A stretch of 64,000 bases of DNA, taken from assembly GCA_025201375.1 (NCBI GenBank), contig JAIWZP010000035.1, positions 1 through 64,000 on the forward strand, written 5' to 3'. Positions 37,418 to 48,293 of the stretch are shown piece after piece. Under the pieces are notes generated by a model. The model saw only the letters and a list, made by a program, of their open reading frames with translations, was not told the DNA's origin and made no database searches. Position 1 is the first letter of the stretch; each line of letters starts with the position of its first letter. The stretch comes from Gongronella butleri. Taxonomy: Eukaryota > Mucoromycota > Mucoromycetes > Mucorales > Cunninghamellaceae. Both the position numbers and the translations under genes were made by a program.

Positions 37418-38622
37418 ATGTGCCCACCACAATCTTCGTCGTCACGCGGCTCCTGGAGAGGCAATTCGACCGCAGGTTCCTTTTCTCACAACTCACGAAC
37501 AAGCGCAGTACCAAATACCCTAAACTCAGGTCGCCATCGCAATTCAAACCGCCTATCCGCTGCGTCCATGGCTCCCCAGGATATAAGGCGTACTACCAGA
37601 GACCTGCAGAGCCGCCCTACAAAGATAAACCTGAGAGACTTGCCCTTGGTCAGCCGTTCGGGCGACTCGCAGGGCCCAAGGTAAAGCAAAAAAAAAAAAA
37701 AAAAAAAAAATCAGCAAATTTGGTATTAATTGCATTTTTATGATCAGTCTTCGCGACCTTCCTTTGCAGCAAGAACTTTGGATTGACCTGCGGGACGAGG
37801 CATGACCATCAGACACACGCCGGTCATCGGCATGAATGCTGAGTCGCAGAGCGCGTACTAAATTCTTTTTTTTGTATGTCCCAGCTGCGCACGACGCAGT
37901 TTATAGAACAACCTGCCCCATTCCAAAGCTTGCTCGACCCTTTCCGCAAGCTGCGCGAGGGTGTGCGCGCGACAAACTGGAGCAACGGTGATTATATGTT
38001 TGCTGTGCAGGGTAAAACGTGTGAAATTGCCAGTAAAAATGAGTTTCTTACACCGTCGCGCTGTTTTTAGTGTATGAAGCGGCCGCATTTGTGGCGCTGC
38101 GTGCACGAGACGTGGATGCTCTTTGGACCTGCCAGCGCATTTTGGTGGACGAACTCTACAAACTCGCCAAGGTAGCATTTGGCAAGAAAAGAGAGCACTT
38201 TTTGATGATTCACCTTTTTTTCATAGGTCACGAATTGGAAATATATCGCGTTGGACGCGATGATGCTTGCCCTGAGGCTGGACAACACTGGGGAGGCATT
38301 GTTGCGCCTAAAAAAGGCAAAAAATGTGCATTACACCAAATACGCGCGGGCTGTCGTCAATGCATGGCGCGATACCAACAGCCCCGCCTACAATCACCTC
38401 ATGAAGAAGCCGCTGCATCCAGACTGCCGAATCATGCTTGAATTGTTCCACACCAATATGCAAGAACGCGCATTGAAAGTGATGACCAAGGCCTACATGA
38501 GCGCGCCCGGCGCGTGGGTTGAGCATTGCATTGGTGACGACCTGCCAGCCTTGGTCGAGAAGAAGCTTTTGCCTGCAGAGCGCATGCAAGATGGCCGACT
38601 GGTGCGCCCACCCCGACAGTGA
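37418..38622 (+). CDS. SAC3/GANP-like (PCI-type) protein
   Basis: Preferred model: exons 37418-37680, 37748-37799, 37885-38011, 38071-38171 and 38227-38622; 312 residues. The first ~90 residues are disordered (Ser/Asn/Arg). The rest is helical and resembles SAC3/GANP/Thp3 proteins: PFRKLREGVR, then VYEAAAFVALRARD and CQRILVDEL, and later LFHTNMQERALKVMTKAY, which matches the ALxxMxKAY helix before the winged helix. The diagnostic RQDLTVQ is absent, so the match is partial. Such proteins act in mRNA export or splicing complexes. The third intron would use a GC donor (GAG|GC) and a normal T-tract plus CAG acceptor. The alternative is two genes, 37418-37805 and 37876-38622 (start MSQLRTTQF). Confidence 0.55.
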
Positions 38623-38772
38623 CATAGGCTGCGTGATCCTCCGACAAAAATTATGGGAAAAAAAATCAAAAAGGGAACTAAAGGGGAAATAAAGGGGATC
38701 CTTCCATTTGCATCATTTTCTTTTTCTTTTGTGTCTTTTTTTTTTCATCGTCCTTGTTTTATTTTAATAATA

Positions 38773-39101
38773 ATGGCTCTGCCCGTCCACTCTCCAACCG
38801 TGATTTCGTGGGGCGCCATGCTCAGTGCAGCCGCAAGCATGGCCTACGCCAATCGAAGGCCTAGTCAGGATGATGCTGTGATGCCACGACAAGTAAAAAT
38901 GATCGCCAGCATGTTCAATGGCTCCTCGGATAGGCTCACTCGTTTTTTTTTTTTTTTTTTTAAATCTAGCAACGACGTCCGTCAGTCATCTCAATTTCAT
39001 CAGTGTCCACTACGCTGGACGACGACGACGACGTGCCAGCTGCTCTCCCTGGGCATCGACCCGACCTCCATCTCCTGACCTTTGTCCTTGGCAAAGAGTA
39101 G
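38773..39101 (+). CDS. small protein of unknown function, 83 residues
   Basis: Exons 38773-38892 and 38970-39101, joined in phase 0 across an intron with a T19 tract before its TAG acceptor. It starts MALPVHSPTVISWGAML, with a short Ala/Met-rich hydrophobic patch (SAAASMAYA). Then come RRPS phosphorylation-like sites, a Ser-rich stretch with five Asp (TTLDDDDDVP), and a hydrophobic end (LHLLTFVLGKE). I recognise no family. The clean intron and frame continuity argue for a real gene. It is convergent with the Gid1 gene, 350 bp apart. Confidence 0.5.
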
Positions 39102-39451
39102 CCCATGATCCAATTCCCAAACGCCATCACACGCACTGCACACATGCTTTTTTTTGTTACTTTTGGGCACATAAAAAAAGAAAAACGCCCAGTGGACGCA
39201 TGAAATCACGGGCAACATGGTGACACGGATCATGCCGTGGGGCCACCATATCATGAACTTGCCTCTCGATTGACATGTGAAGCCATATTTGTTTACAGAG
39301 GGATAAAACATGCTCTTTTTTCATATATAAACAAATTTACACGATACAAGGGTGAGAATAAAAGAAAGAAAGAAAAAAGTAAATGGGATGTTGTAAAAAC
39401 AAGAAATGCGCAGGGGAAAGGGGGGAATACGTTTTTTTTTTTTGGCGCAAC

Positions 39452-42338
39452 TCAAAGGATATGCTCCAATTTTGGTATCATGGAGGCCTCGCCGTCGCCA
39501 AGCATCACAAGCTCGCGTGTTGCCACGGACGTCTGCTGATAGAGGCGTTCAATTGAAGATGTGCCGGGCTCACCTTGCTCGCCTGATCGACAAAAAAATA
39601 AAAAATAAAAAAATGATCAGCCTTGGGTGCCTTTTTTTGTAGAAAAAAATCAAGATTTACAAAGAATGGCATCGTTGAGATCATTGGCAATGACCTGCCT
39701 CCATGCAGCCTCGGTGAGGTATAAATTGGGATTGTCGCTGGCGTTTGTATAGGCCAGGATGGAAAATGAGGCTGTCAATTCGTCCTTGACGTCAATGTCC
39801 GTCAATTTCTCGGTGACGAGCGCCGTCTTTGGCCCATAGGTCTCTTGCAAGAATTGGCCATATTCCATCACGGCCTCGAGCCCCATGACCGAGGACACGT
39901 CGTTGAATTCATGCTCGGCACGCGTCGCGTCTCGCTCCTTGTAATTGTCTGTGGATTTTTCAGTTGCGGATGGCAGCGCAGCGCGTCTCGGTCGTTGTGC
40001 GACGCGTGCATTGTCGTCGTCGTCGTCAGATTCGAATGCTGCGCCATCTCGTTTGCGCTTGGTGCTGGTGGCTGTAGCGGATGATGATGAAGCATCAACG
40101 GACATGGGCGAAACCGACGGTGATGCAGAAGATACGGGCGACGCGATGGCCATGGACGCAACCATAGCGTCTTGCGGCTGTGGCTGGTGCAATTGGCGAC
40201 CTTCCGCTTGCTTGTTCTTGCGGGAATCCATCTGTTGCACGCATGTGATGAATTTTTGACAACGCAAGCGGAAACAAAGACGCGCGTGCCGATCCAACAT
40301 CCCTGAATAGTGCTGCTCGCACTTTTGGAACACTTGATCAATGAGGCCATTGCGCACATCTTGGCAGATTTCTACAACAGGCGCCAATTCATCGTTATTT
40401 TCACTTTTTCCACCTAATTCCCACAATTTTTTTTGGCGTTCCTCCCCTCTCCTCCTTTTTCTGTTCTGCATACCGTGGCGTAGCAGCGCGTAATCCAAAG
40501 ACTCCTTGACGTCATCCGTGGTGTGATTGTTTGCGGCATTTGCGCCCAAATCGACTGTTTGTTTCTTCAGAGCGAGATACGTGCCGGTGTAGCCGGCATG
40601 ATGCAGATAATTCAAGACGAGGTCGTCGAGGACAGCCTTTTCTTGTTGGGCAGGCGATTCAATGGGCGGGCTTTTGCGTTGTTTTTGCGTGTTTTGGCGC
40701 GGGCGGCGGAAAAGGCGGTGATGATCGTTGCGATGGCCAGCATTTGGTTGATCGTAGGTATAATTCGTGTCATCGTGCTTGCTGTCGTTCAACAGGATGT
40801 GTTGCAGGGTACGATTCATCTCGTCTTTGCGGTATTGTTCAATGTTGAAGACAAATGGCTTTTGGCCGAAATTGGTCGTGATGCCATCACCTGGGTGCTT
40901 GAAACCAACCATGGGATGAAAGCGGCGGCCGCGAATTTGACAAAACGCGGTGCCCAGAGCAACGCCATTGCGTGTGAAAAAGATGCTGTTGTTGCGGAAA
41001 TCCAAGCCGCAGCCCACAATATCGCCAGTGCCAAAGGTTGGGCCGTACGCGCGATGCTGGCTAGGTCCCACGGCAAAGTACAGATGGCTGCTGCTGCCAT
41101 TGTACACGTGCAAGCTGTCGTCGTACAATAAACTGCGCTCCGATGCTGCCCAATCGACGCCTCGGCCGCCGCCGCGCCCGCCACTGCTTGTGGGACGCGC
41201 ATTGTTGTTGCTGTTATTGCTCGTATTGCTGCTCGAACTGCTGGAGCTGCTGCTCGAGCTCAGACTACGTCCAGGAAGAGACCCAGAGTCGCGCTGAGAC
41301 GCACCAACACCGCTTCTGCCACTTGCACCACTATTATTGTTGTTGCTGCTCGTGGGCCGACCAAACATTTGTCCACCCTGACTCAATGAAGACGAGTAGA
41401 TATGCCCGTTTTCGCCATGATAGCCCCAAGAATAACCGTCCACTCCTGGAAAAAAAAAAAGAAGAAGAAGAAAATCGTAAAAAAGAAAAAGATTAGGCGA
41501 AATGCCTATTTTCCTCTTCCCCCTTCTTTTTTTTTTCCCAATTTTTTTCTTCCCCGTACCTGGCAAACGATCAGTGCGACTGATGTTCCAACAAAAGCCA
41601 ACACCAATGTGGCCATCGCTCATGCCATCGGACAAAACCTCGACTTCATAATAAAACAGACCACATTGCGGCTTGATGGAATGATTTGAACGGATGGCCG
41701 CAGCCGTAGGGCTGTCCTCGTCATGATCATTGCCTATGGTACGCGAATAAACAGACCAATTGGTCGAGATGAGATGCCATTTTCTCGATTTTCTCGATTT
41801 TTCATCCATTCCATCCACTTCATCCATTTTATATACCTTGAAACTCGACCCCGAGATGATCTTCTTGGAGCACCAGGCCGGCACCTCGGTTGGCTGCGCT
41901 CCAAGCACTGGGCAGGCGCAAATCCTGTTGTTCGAGGCGCTCTGTCCACGGCGAATCGGAAGAAAGCGCGCTGTAGGCATCGAGCGTGATTTGTTGCAGA
42001 CTTTCGCGACCCGAGGGCGATGTGCGCGGCTTGTCGTGCTTGGCGCAATAGAGGCGGTATTGCTCGTCGACGAGCAGAGCATAGATAGACGACTGCAAAT
42101 AGGAAGGACACTTCGGCGGGCCACGCGCATAGCAGTCACGCAGACTAAAGGCGTGTGTGTCGTCCTTTGCGCCCGAGCCGGTGCCACTGCCGGCCGTCAG
42201 GTTGTTGATGGTGTTGCTTGCTCGTCCGCGGCGGTGGCCTCGCACAGCCGAGTGGCCGTGGTACGCTAAAATTGGTGCACGAAGCAAACCCTGCGACGTG
42301 TACGCAAAAAGCGGGTTCGAGTCAAAAGGACTTGACAT
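39452..42338 (-). CDS. GID1: RanBPM/Gid1 (Vid30) homologue, SPRY-LisH-CTLH-CRA
   Basis: Exons 42338-41837, 41733-41560, 41445-40474, 40371-39661 and 39582-39452; 829 residues. It is the substrate-docking scaffold subunit of the GID/CTLH ubiquitin ligase. The SPRY domain runs from SNHSIKPQCGLFYYEVEV through GHIGVGF, GVDGYSWGYHGENG, and GPTFGTGDIVGCGLDF...IFFTRNG. It is split by an ~80-residue Ser/Asn/Gly-rich insert. LisH follows (VLNYLHHAGYTGTYLAL), then CTLH (RHEICQDVRNGLIDQVFQKC) and a C-terminal CRA region with an inserted Ser/Ala/Asp-rich loop. The 102-nt intron 40473-40372 is in frame and stop-free; removing it restores the continuous CTLH motif. Confidence 0.9.
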
Positions 42339-43094
42339 AAAGTTGGTGAAAGCAGGGGGGAGTCGTGTAAAAAGAAAGAGAATAAAGGGAAAAAAGCAAA
42401 TGAACAGCACAAATAGAGAACAGGTACCCAGAATTGAGAAAAAACGGAAAAGAACAAGGAAATGAAGGCGGCTGACTTTGTCCATTCCGAAAAAAGCATG
42501 AGAGACGCTTGCTGCGAAATCTTTGACCCAAAAAAAAAAAAAAAAAGAGAGAGAGAGAGAGGAGAAAAGAGGGGGGGGGGGAAACAACATGTTTGGTCCA
42601 ATGTGTATCATTACTTGCTCAATTGGCTTTAGGCTAAACCATTGTGGGGTCTTTTTCGACCTAAACTTTCATCGTGTGCAAGAAGAAACGCGCCAAGTGG
42701 CTCACCACATTGACATGTGATGCGTAAAAAATTGGAAGTAAAATAAAAAAAAAAAGGGTCGGGGAGGTCAGCTTGATAAATGCTGACCAGTTTATTATAG
42801 TGTATCTTTTTTTAAAGAGAAAAGAGGTATATGTGTCTAAAGGAGAGAGGGGAATACAAATAATGATTAGATAGGTTAGGGACGAGCAAAGGGGGAGACG
42901 AGGAGAGTGAAAACGGTAAAAGATGAGACAAGACGCAGGGATTTGGGCATACATAAAGAAAAAGGCACACACACAAAAAGGCCGAGAGGGGATAAAACAA
43001 GGGAAATAAAAGCGCGAAATGCAAGGGGAAAGAGCGTATAAAACAAGGAATGGCAAGGGGGGGGGCAAAAGAGACACGTTTCAAACGCGTCAAT

Positions 43095-43853
43095 CTAATG
43101 AAAAAACAAGGAGGGCGATTTCTTGGTCGTCGCGCTAGGCTTTGGATTGGGCCGCACGCGCAAAAACGTGTACCATTTGCTGTTTGGCGTTTGATTTGGT
43201 GTAGATTTGCTGCTGGAGATGGTTTTGAGCGAGCAAGACGAGATGGGTGTTGGTGTGGTCAGTCCGTCGTCATCGTCGTCGTCTCCATCATCGTCCACCA
43301 TGCCGTCGTGCTGATCAAACGCGTGCCGTGACCGGATATCGACGTAGCTGTCGCTCTGATCGTCTGTAGAGCTGATGACCAGTGACGATGGCGCGAGAGA
43401 GACCGTGGACGGCGTCAATCGATCAGGCAGAGGCACCATCAGATCAAACCGCTCGAGCCACTTGTCAAGGACGTCGGTTTGTGGGCCAAGATAATAGCTG
43501 GGCGCGCTTCCGACGCATTGTTCCAGTGTATCGATCCATTGCGTCCATTCTTGCTTGCATGACGCTTCTAGACACAATGTCAGCGCATTGTTCTTCTCGT
43601 GCACCAAATGAAACGTCAAAGGCTTGTCAGACTGCACCTGTAGTCGATACAGACGCATGTCATACGAAGCAATGGCGTGTGATGCCTGATCCGCGCGATC
43701 ATAAAGAGATGACGATGCAGGCATGGGCTGCTTGAAGCAATGGAGCATCTGCTGCGTGTCCAAGGTGAAGTAGCGACGCGTCTTCTTTTTTAGGCTTGCG
43801 TGCTGCTTCTTTTGCCAAAGCCAGCCCTTCATTAATAGTGTCGAGCGCAGCAT
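43095..43853 (-). CDS. PH-domain protein
   Basis: Single exon, 252 residues. It starts MLRSTLLMKGWLWQKK, the first strand of a pleckstrin-homology domain, followed by KKKTRRYFTLD, strand-rich sequence and the C-terminal helix with its hallmark Trp (CKQEWTQWIDTLEQC, about residue 115). The tail (about 125-252) is disordered, Ser/Thr-rich, with a run of Asp (VDDDGDDDDDDG). It probably binds phosphoinositides or a membrane protein; there is no second domain to suggest a pathway. It is unusual here in having no intron. Confidence 0.75.
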   Translation of the reverse strand: MLRSTLLMKGWLWQKKQHASLKKKTRRYFTLDTQQMLHCFKQPMPASSSLYDRADQASHAIASYDMRLYRLQVQSDKPLTFHLVHEKNNALTLCLEASCKQEWTQWIDTLEQCVGSAPSYYLGPQTDVLDKWLERFDLMVPLPDRLTPSTVSLAPSSLVISSTDDQSDSYVDIRSRHAFDQHDGMVDDDGDDDDDDGLTTPTPISSCSLKTISSSKSTPNQTPNSKWYTFLRVRPNPKPSATTKKSPSLFFH

Positions 43854-46389
43854 GATATATAAAAAAAAGTGGGGGAGGAAAAAAAAAAAAGGTAAAAAGG
43901 AAGGAATGAATGAGGGCGAGAGAGCCGTAAGGGGGTATGCACAAATGACAAAGTGAGGATGAGAAGAAAGAAGAGAAAAAAAAGAAATTGGATGGGACCC
44001 CGTCGTCTCCATGGCTACTTTTATAGAAAAAAATCGAATTCGTGGCGGAAAAGGAGAAACCAGAGACAGGGCAGGGCAAGTTGCCTCTTTAGCACGTTCC
44101 ACCACACCCTTGTGCGCGCGAAAAAGGGGCCAAAGACGGCGTACGCATAGTAGTACAAGGCCCCAAACCGTAAAATCCGCTTGGCCCCTCCTTTTTTTTC
44201 CTTGTTCTTGAAAAGCTTAATGACGGCCATGTGCAAAAAGACTACATTATGCTTACCAATGCCATTGCAGCAACCGCATTGTCACCTTACACGTCAATAT
44301 GAAACAACAGATGAGAAAAAAAAAAAGAAAGGAGCACACGTGCTCGGTCGAGAAAAAAAAAAAAGAGGGGGGCTGATTGCTTTGCATGTTATTGCTCATA
44401 AGACCAAGAATGAGCAAAATTGCCCCATCAAATTAAAAAAGTGGACAAGGAATCGACATGAATTTTTAGCAATTGAAGGGCTTCATTGTTTCTGTTGCAC
44501 CTTGTTCGACGCATTGGACGCCCGGGATCGTCCAAAAAAAGGAAACGATCGCCCTTGTGTCTTAGAAGGCCTCGTCATTCGTGTCACGTCGCTTTGCCAA
44601 AGACTGTCATTGACCATGAATTATTCGCGCGCGAAGGCCGAACGGCGGATGGACGGAAAGCGGGGCCAAGATGGCTTTGAACGCGTCCAGCCAAACGCCT
44701 TACCGCGCGATAACCCGGTTGCCCCCCGGAAAACCCGCCCTAGGGAGACACGCGTTCTTGGCCAAGGTTTTTTTTTTTTTTTTTTTTTTTCCTCAATGGC
44801 ATTTTTTGCTCTCCCTCTCCGCGGGCTTGCCTTGTTTCTTTCCTCCTACCCCCCTTTTTCCCCCTTTGCCCCTTGTCCATTGCTCTCTTACGGTTCCCAA
44901 TTGCATCATCCCAGGGCCTCCTTGTGCATGAACGAACAGACTTTGCAACGTGGTCGTTCTCAATGTTCGAGGCACAAGGGAAGTGGGCGAAAAAAAGGAG
45001 ACATCGCCCCAAAAGGCAACTTTTTTTTTTCTGAGCACTGGAATGGCCCGTTTTCCTGTGCCTCCTTGTTTCAGGCGCCCACATGGCAGATCGCACCACG
45101 CGATTCGTGTTTGGGGTAAACAAAGGGGAAATCGAGACGAAATCATCCCCCAATGCATTCTAAATGTCTCCTGACGGGGGAGAAATTGACCTCCTCGCAC
45201 TCCACGTAGGTTAGCAATGGTATTTGCGCGATCAGGCCAGCTCGACCCAGCGATCATGCGGCACCTGGCCACCTTCCAGAATCAAACGATCGCCGCGGAC
45301 ACCAACCCAAAATAGTGTAACGCCGACTTTTATGCGCCGTCATTGCCAATTGTTCTCAAACACGCGTGTCAAATTTGGACGGCAACCGCGCCCCCTTTCC
45401 CATGTGAACAGCTTGGCAACGCCCGGCTTGCGAAACAGTGGATTATGCAAAAACCATGAAAAATAAGGGAGAAAAAAAAAGAATAGAGTGACACAATGGC
45501 GCTTTGAATCCACATACACGGATGCCAGGCTTTTGTTTTGCTTGATGCGCATCATCCATGCACGATTGCATAATCTGCGCATCACAGCAACAAAGTGGCG
45601 TAAGAACAATGCAACCCATGAACGCAGTCGGATCATTGTTACATGGCATCAAGCGCCTTGATTGAGCATTTGCATTTATCTTATTGCTCATTAACTCATG
45701 TGATAGTCGCATTGAGAAGGTTTCAACTCGACTAGGAAGCAAAAAAAGCCCACTATTGGGCTTGTTTCTTGCATCAAATGCATTTTTTTGAAAATATGGA
45801 TCCAACATAGTATTTTAAAATGCATTCCAGCCAAAAAAAAAAAAAAAAAAAAAAAAAAATGCCGTCTGCGCATCCGGTTCGAATGAGCTCTTTGCCAAGG
45901 CTCTGCGGTGCCTGGATCGCAAGAAATAGGTGTGAGACGCGAATCGCGCGAAAATCGCGGGTTTTAAAATAAAATGACACGGCACAAAGCTGCCGCGAGG
46001 CATTTTACCAGCGAGTTGGGCTCCGCGCGCATAAATTTGATGAGAGCAAAAAGTTGCTATCACAGGTGCAGCGCAATTTAGAACAAACTCGCAAAGGTTG
46101 CCTTTCTTTGCCACATGCCCAATCTGCCGGAAATCGCCCTGTTCATCACGACCCCGAGCGTCAAGAATCGATTTATAGACTCACCAATCGCTTGCCTCAC
46201 GTTTTGAGACATCTACGCTTATGTATTCATCTTGCCTTGATCATAAAATGATTTTTTAGCGACACAACAAGGTTAAAATAGGCAAATCACACGCTGCAAA
46301 ACTCGAGACGCGTTCTAGCGTGAAATGGCAAGCTCTAAGCCTCACTGGGTCACGCTGCATCAAGTTGCAGCTGTCAGTTGCAGCTGTCA
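43854..46389. other. gene-poor region
   Basis: About 2.5 kb with no exon I can support. Long frames on both strands (for example 44181-45119 +) run through A/T tracts (44766-44790, 45834-45859) and carry no motif. Confidence 0.4.
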
Positions 46390-47060
46390 GTAAAGCGACA
46401 CGCGCAAATCAAAATTTAGCCATGACCAAGCTCCCAAACCAAAAGTGAAAAATGGGTCTCCACAATTGCATCAAACTCTCTCACAAGACAAAGGGTATGG
46501 CGAAACCACAAAAAATGCCAAAAAAGAGTGGGATCGATCTGTTGGTCGGCGAGCAATTTGTGTTTTTAGATTTAATTTCAACGACAAATTGCACGAGAAA
46601 AAGCACAATCATCCAACGGCACCGATGCATTTGCAAGCAACAGATGCGCCAGCTAATTGTATTTGATTACGAAAGGCGCGTGTAACTTCACGTTTTGACG
46701 CGGTTAATCACGCGACAAAAAACATATACGGATTTGAAACCGTGTCAAAAATGCCAGCACTCACTTTTTTCATTGATCAACAATGTCCACATACGCAGCG
46801 ATACATGCTCTTTCTGATGATGCGTGTTTCATCGAAATGCAAGCACTTTCCGTTGAGATTACCTTAAGTCGAAAATAAAGCCCTAAAATTATTTTATGCC
46901 GAAACCAGGTAATGGACACTTGGTTTTTATTTGATTTTCGATGGTGAATGCGATGTGCATGTCATATGGTTAAACGGTGTGGCGATCTGAGGTTCTAAAT
47001 TTGCCATTTTCAAATCCACGACTGTATACCTTGAAAAATCCATGCTTTTTACTCGTTTTC
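46390..47060 (+). repeat. repeat family copy C, conserved blocks
   Basis: Block 1 (about 46448-46610) encodes MGLHNCIKLSH and DLLVGEQF, preceded by an AAATCAAAA...AGCCAT segment shared with copy A. Block 2 (46769-46820) is 45 of 52 bases identical to copy A and encodes MSTYAAIHALSDD. Block 3 (about 46955-47050) shares GGTGTGGCGA.C and the CGACTGTA.ACC.TTG segment. A stop follows the MSTYAA frame after about 30 codons. It is on the + strand. Confidence 0.6.
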
Positions 47061-47244
47061 GAAAATCGTCGCTGTGTACCATCTAGCGACCGCAGTGCTG
47101 CAAGGGTAGGCTCATATGAACCGCAATACATGGCTTTACTGGTTTGCATAGCCGTTTTCGTAATAAAATGCAATCTCACGGACAAATGGCCAAAATACAA
47201 TAAAACTGTTCAAATTGCGATTTTCTCAGTTTTATGCGCTTCAC

Positions 47245-47860
47245 CACATGTCTCCAAAACCAAGCGCTTTTACCACGTTTGGCCGCTGATTCATTTGTGA
47301 TGACTCGCACATCGATACATTGGGATGTTGTTGCGTACGCCACCAAAATAGACAAACCCTTACTCTCTTTTTGCAGGGCGCGTCCCCCCGGTTCTTGTTC
47401 ATTAGGTCTTATATTTGAGCTAGAGGATGCTAAACACAAAGCTCCAACGATGTCAATTTTTTTCAGAGATCAGATCACTCAGTCCTAAGAAAATGCATTT
47501 TGCGCGAATCTTAGCCGAATCGACTCCCTGAAGGCTAACTCGTCGAGAACTTGACGCGATGTCCCCAAGCCACAAGCGCTTTGTCCGCGTTTGCCCGCTG
47601 CTTTGTTTAAGGTCAAGGCTCTCAGCCGTTGCCGACGTACAAGATCAAATGGAGGTAATTTTACCCCCTTAACGCCTATGAAACTGGTGCTACCTCAGAA
47701 ACTTGTGCACTTGGCCCCAAATTTGGATAAGTTGATGGTATACCCAGTTTTCCAACGGTGTTAACTTTTTTCGCGTAGCGAATCACTCAGTCCCGAGAAA
47801 CCTCGATATTCGTGTTTGCTGGTGAAAAAGCCGTGCTAAATAATATTTTACGTAGGGCGA
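47245..47860 (+). repeat. diverged tandem duplication of about 310 bp
   Basis: Two successive units begin alike at about 47247 and 47559 (ATGTC.CCAA..C.AGCGCTTT, then CGTTTG.CCGCTG.TT). They end alike at about 47439-47490 and 47749-47800 (TCCAACG.TGT.AA, then ATCACTCAGTCC..AGAAA). The middle parts have diverged. It lies directly after copy C. No product is recognised. Confidence 0.5.
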
Positions 47861-47917
47861 CAAAAAAGTCTGAAAAAATCGACTTGCGTACTTTTTCGAA
47901 GGCAAATGTGTGCATTT

Positions 47918-48155
47918 TACAGTAATGCGGTGGTGTGGCGCGCTATGGTCAGATTCTACGTATGATATCCATTGCGATTACGTCCTGTATCATAAAAAAT
48001 GCGCAGGTCAACATTTGTACAGTATTTGCGGTGTACGTACCGTAATTAAAATCCCAAGATCACGAAAGCCGTGCTTTGTGTACATACTGTATCATACGTA
48101 CCTATCATCAGTACAGTATTTCATATTTTTTTCATGATGCGCGTCAAATACAGTA
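47918..48155. repeat. cluster of TACAGTA/TACTGTA heptamers
   Basis: The word or its reverse complement occurs at 47918-47924, 48018-48024, 48085-48091, 48112-48118 and 48149-48155, five times in 238 bp of AT-rich non-coding DNA. A near variant TACCGTA lies at about 48038. The same word clusters at 4278-4305. It could be a binding site or a simple relic of repeat expansion. Confidence 0.45.
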
Positions 48156-48293
48156 TAAAACAATACATAATTTAATATCATACAACAGCCTATTTACAAG
48201 GTTGCCACTTGGATAAATGAAGAGCAAGCATCCACGTAGCGGCAAGGATTTTTTTTTTTTGATGAGGATGAAATGTCGCGCATTTCAGGTGAC

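Noticed and set aside
40523..41131. 202-residue + strand frame
   Set aside because: It lies antisense inside the Gid1 exon and shows no motif; its length follows from codon bias of the real gene.
42546..42566. GA-rich microsatellite as a regulatory element
   Set aside because: A simple repeat in the 5' leader of the Gid1 gene; nothing else supports a function.
44181..45119. 312-residue + strand frame
   Set aside because: Held open by A/T tracts, with Lys and Phe runs and mixed composition, no family signal and no splice support.
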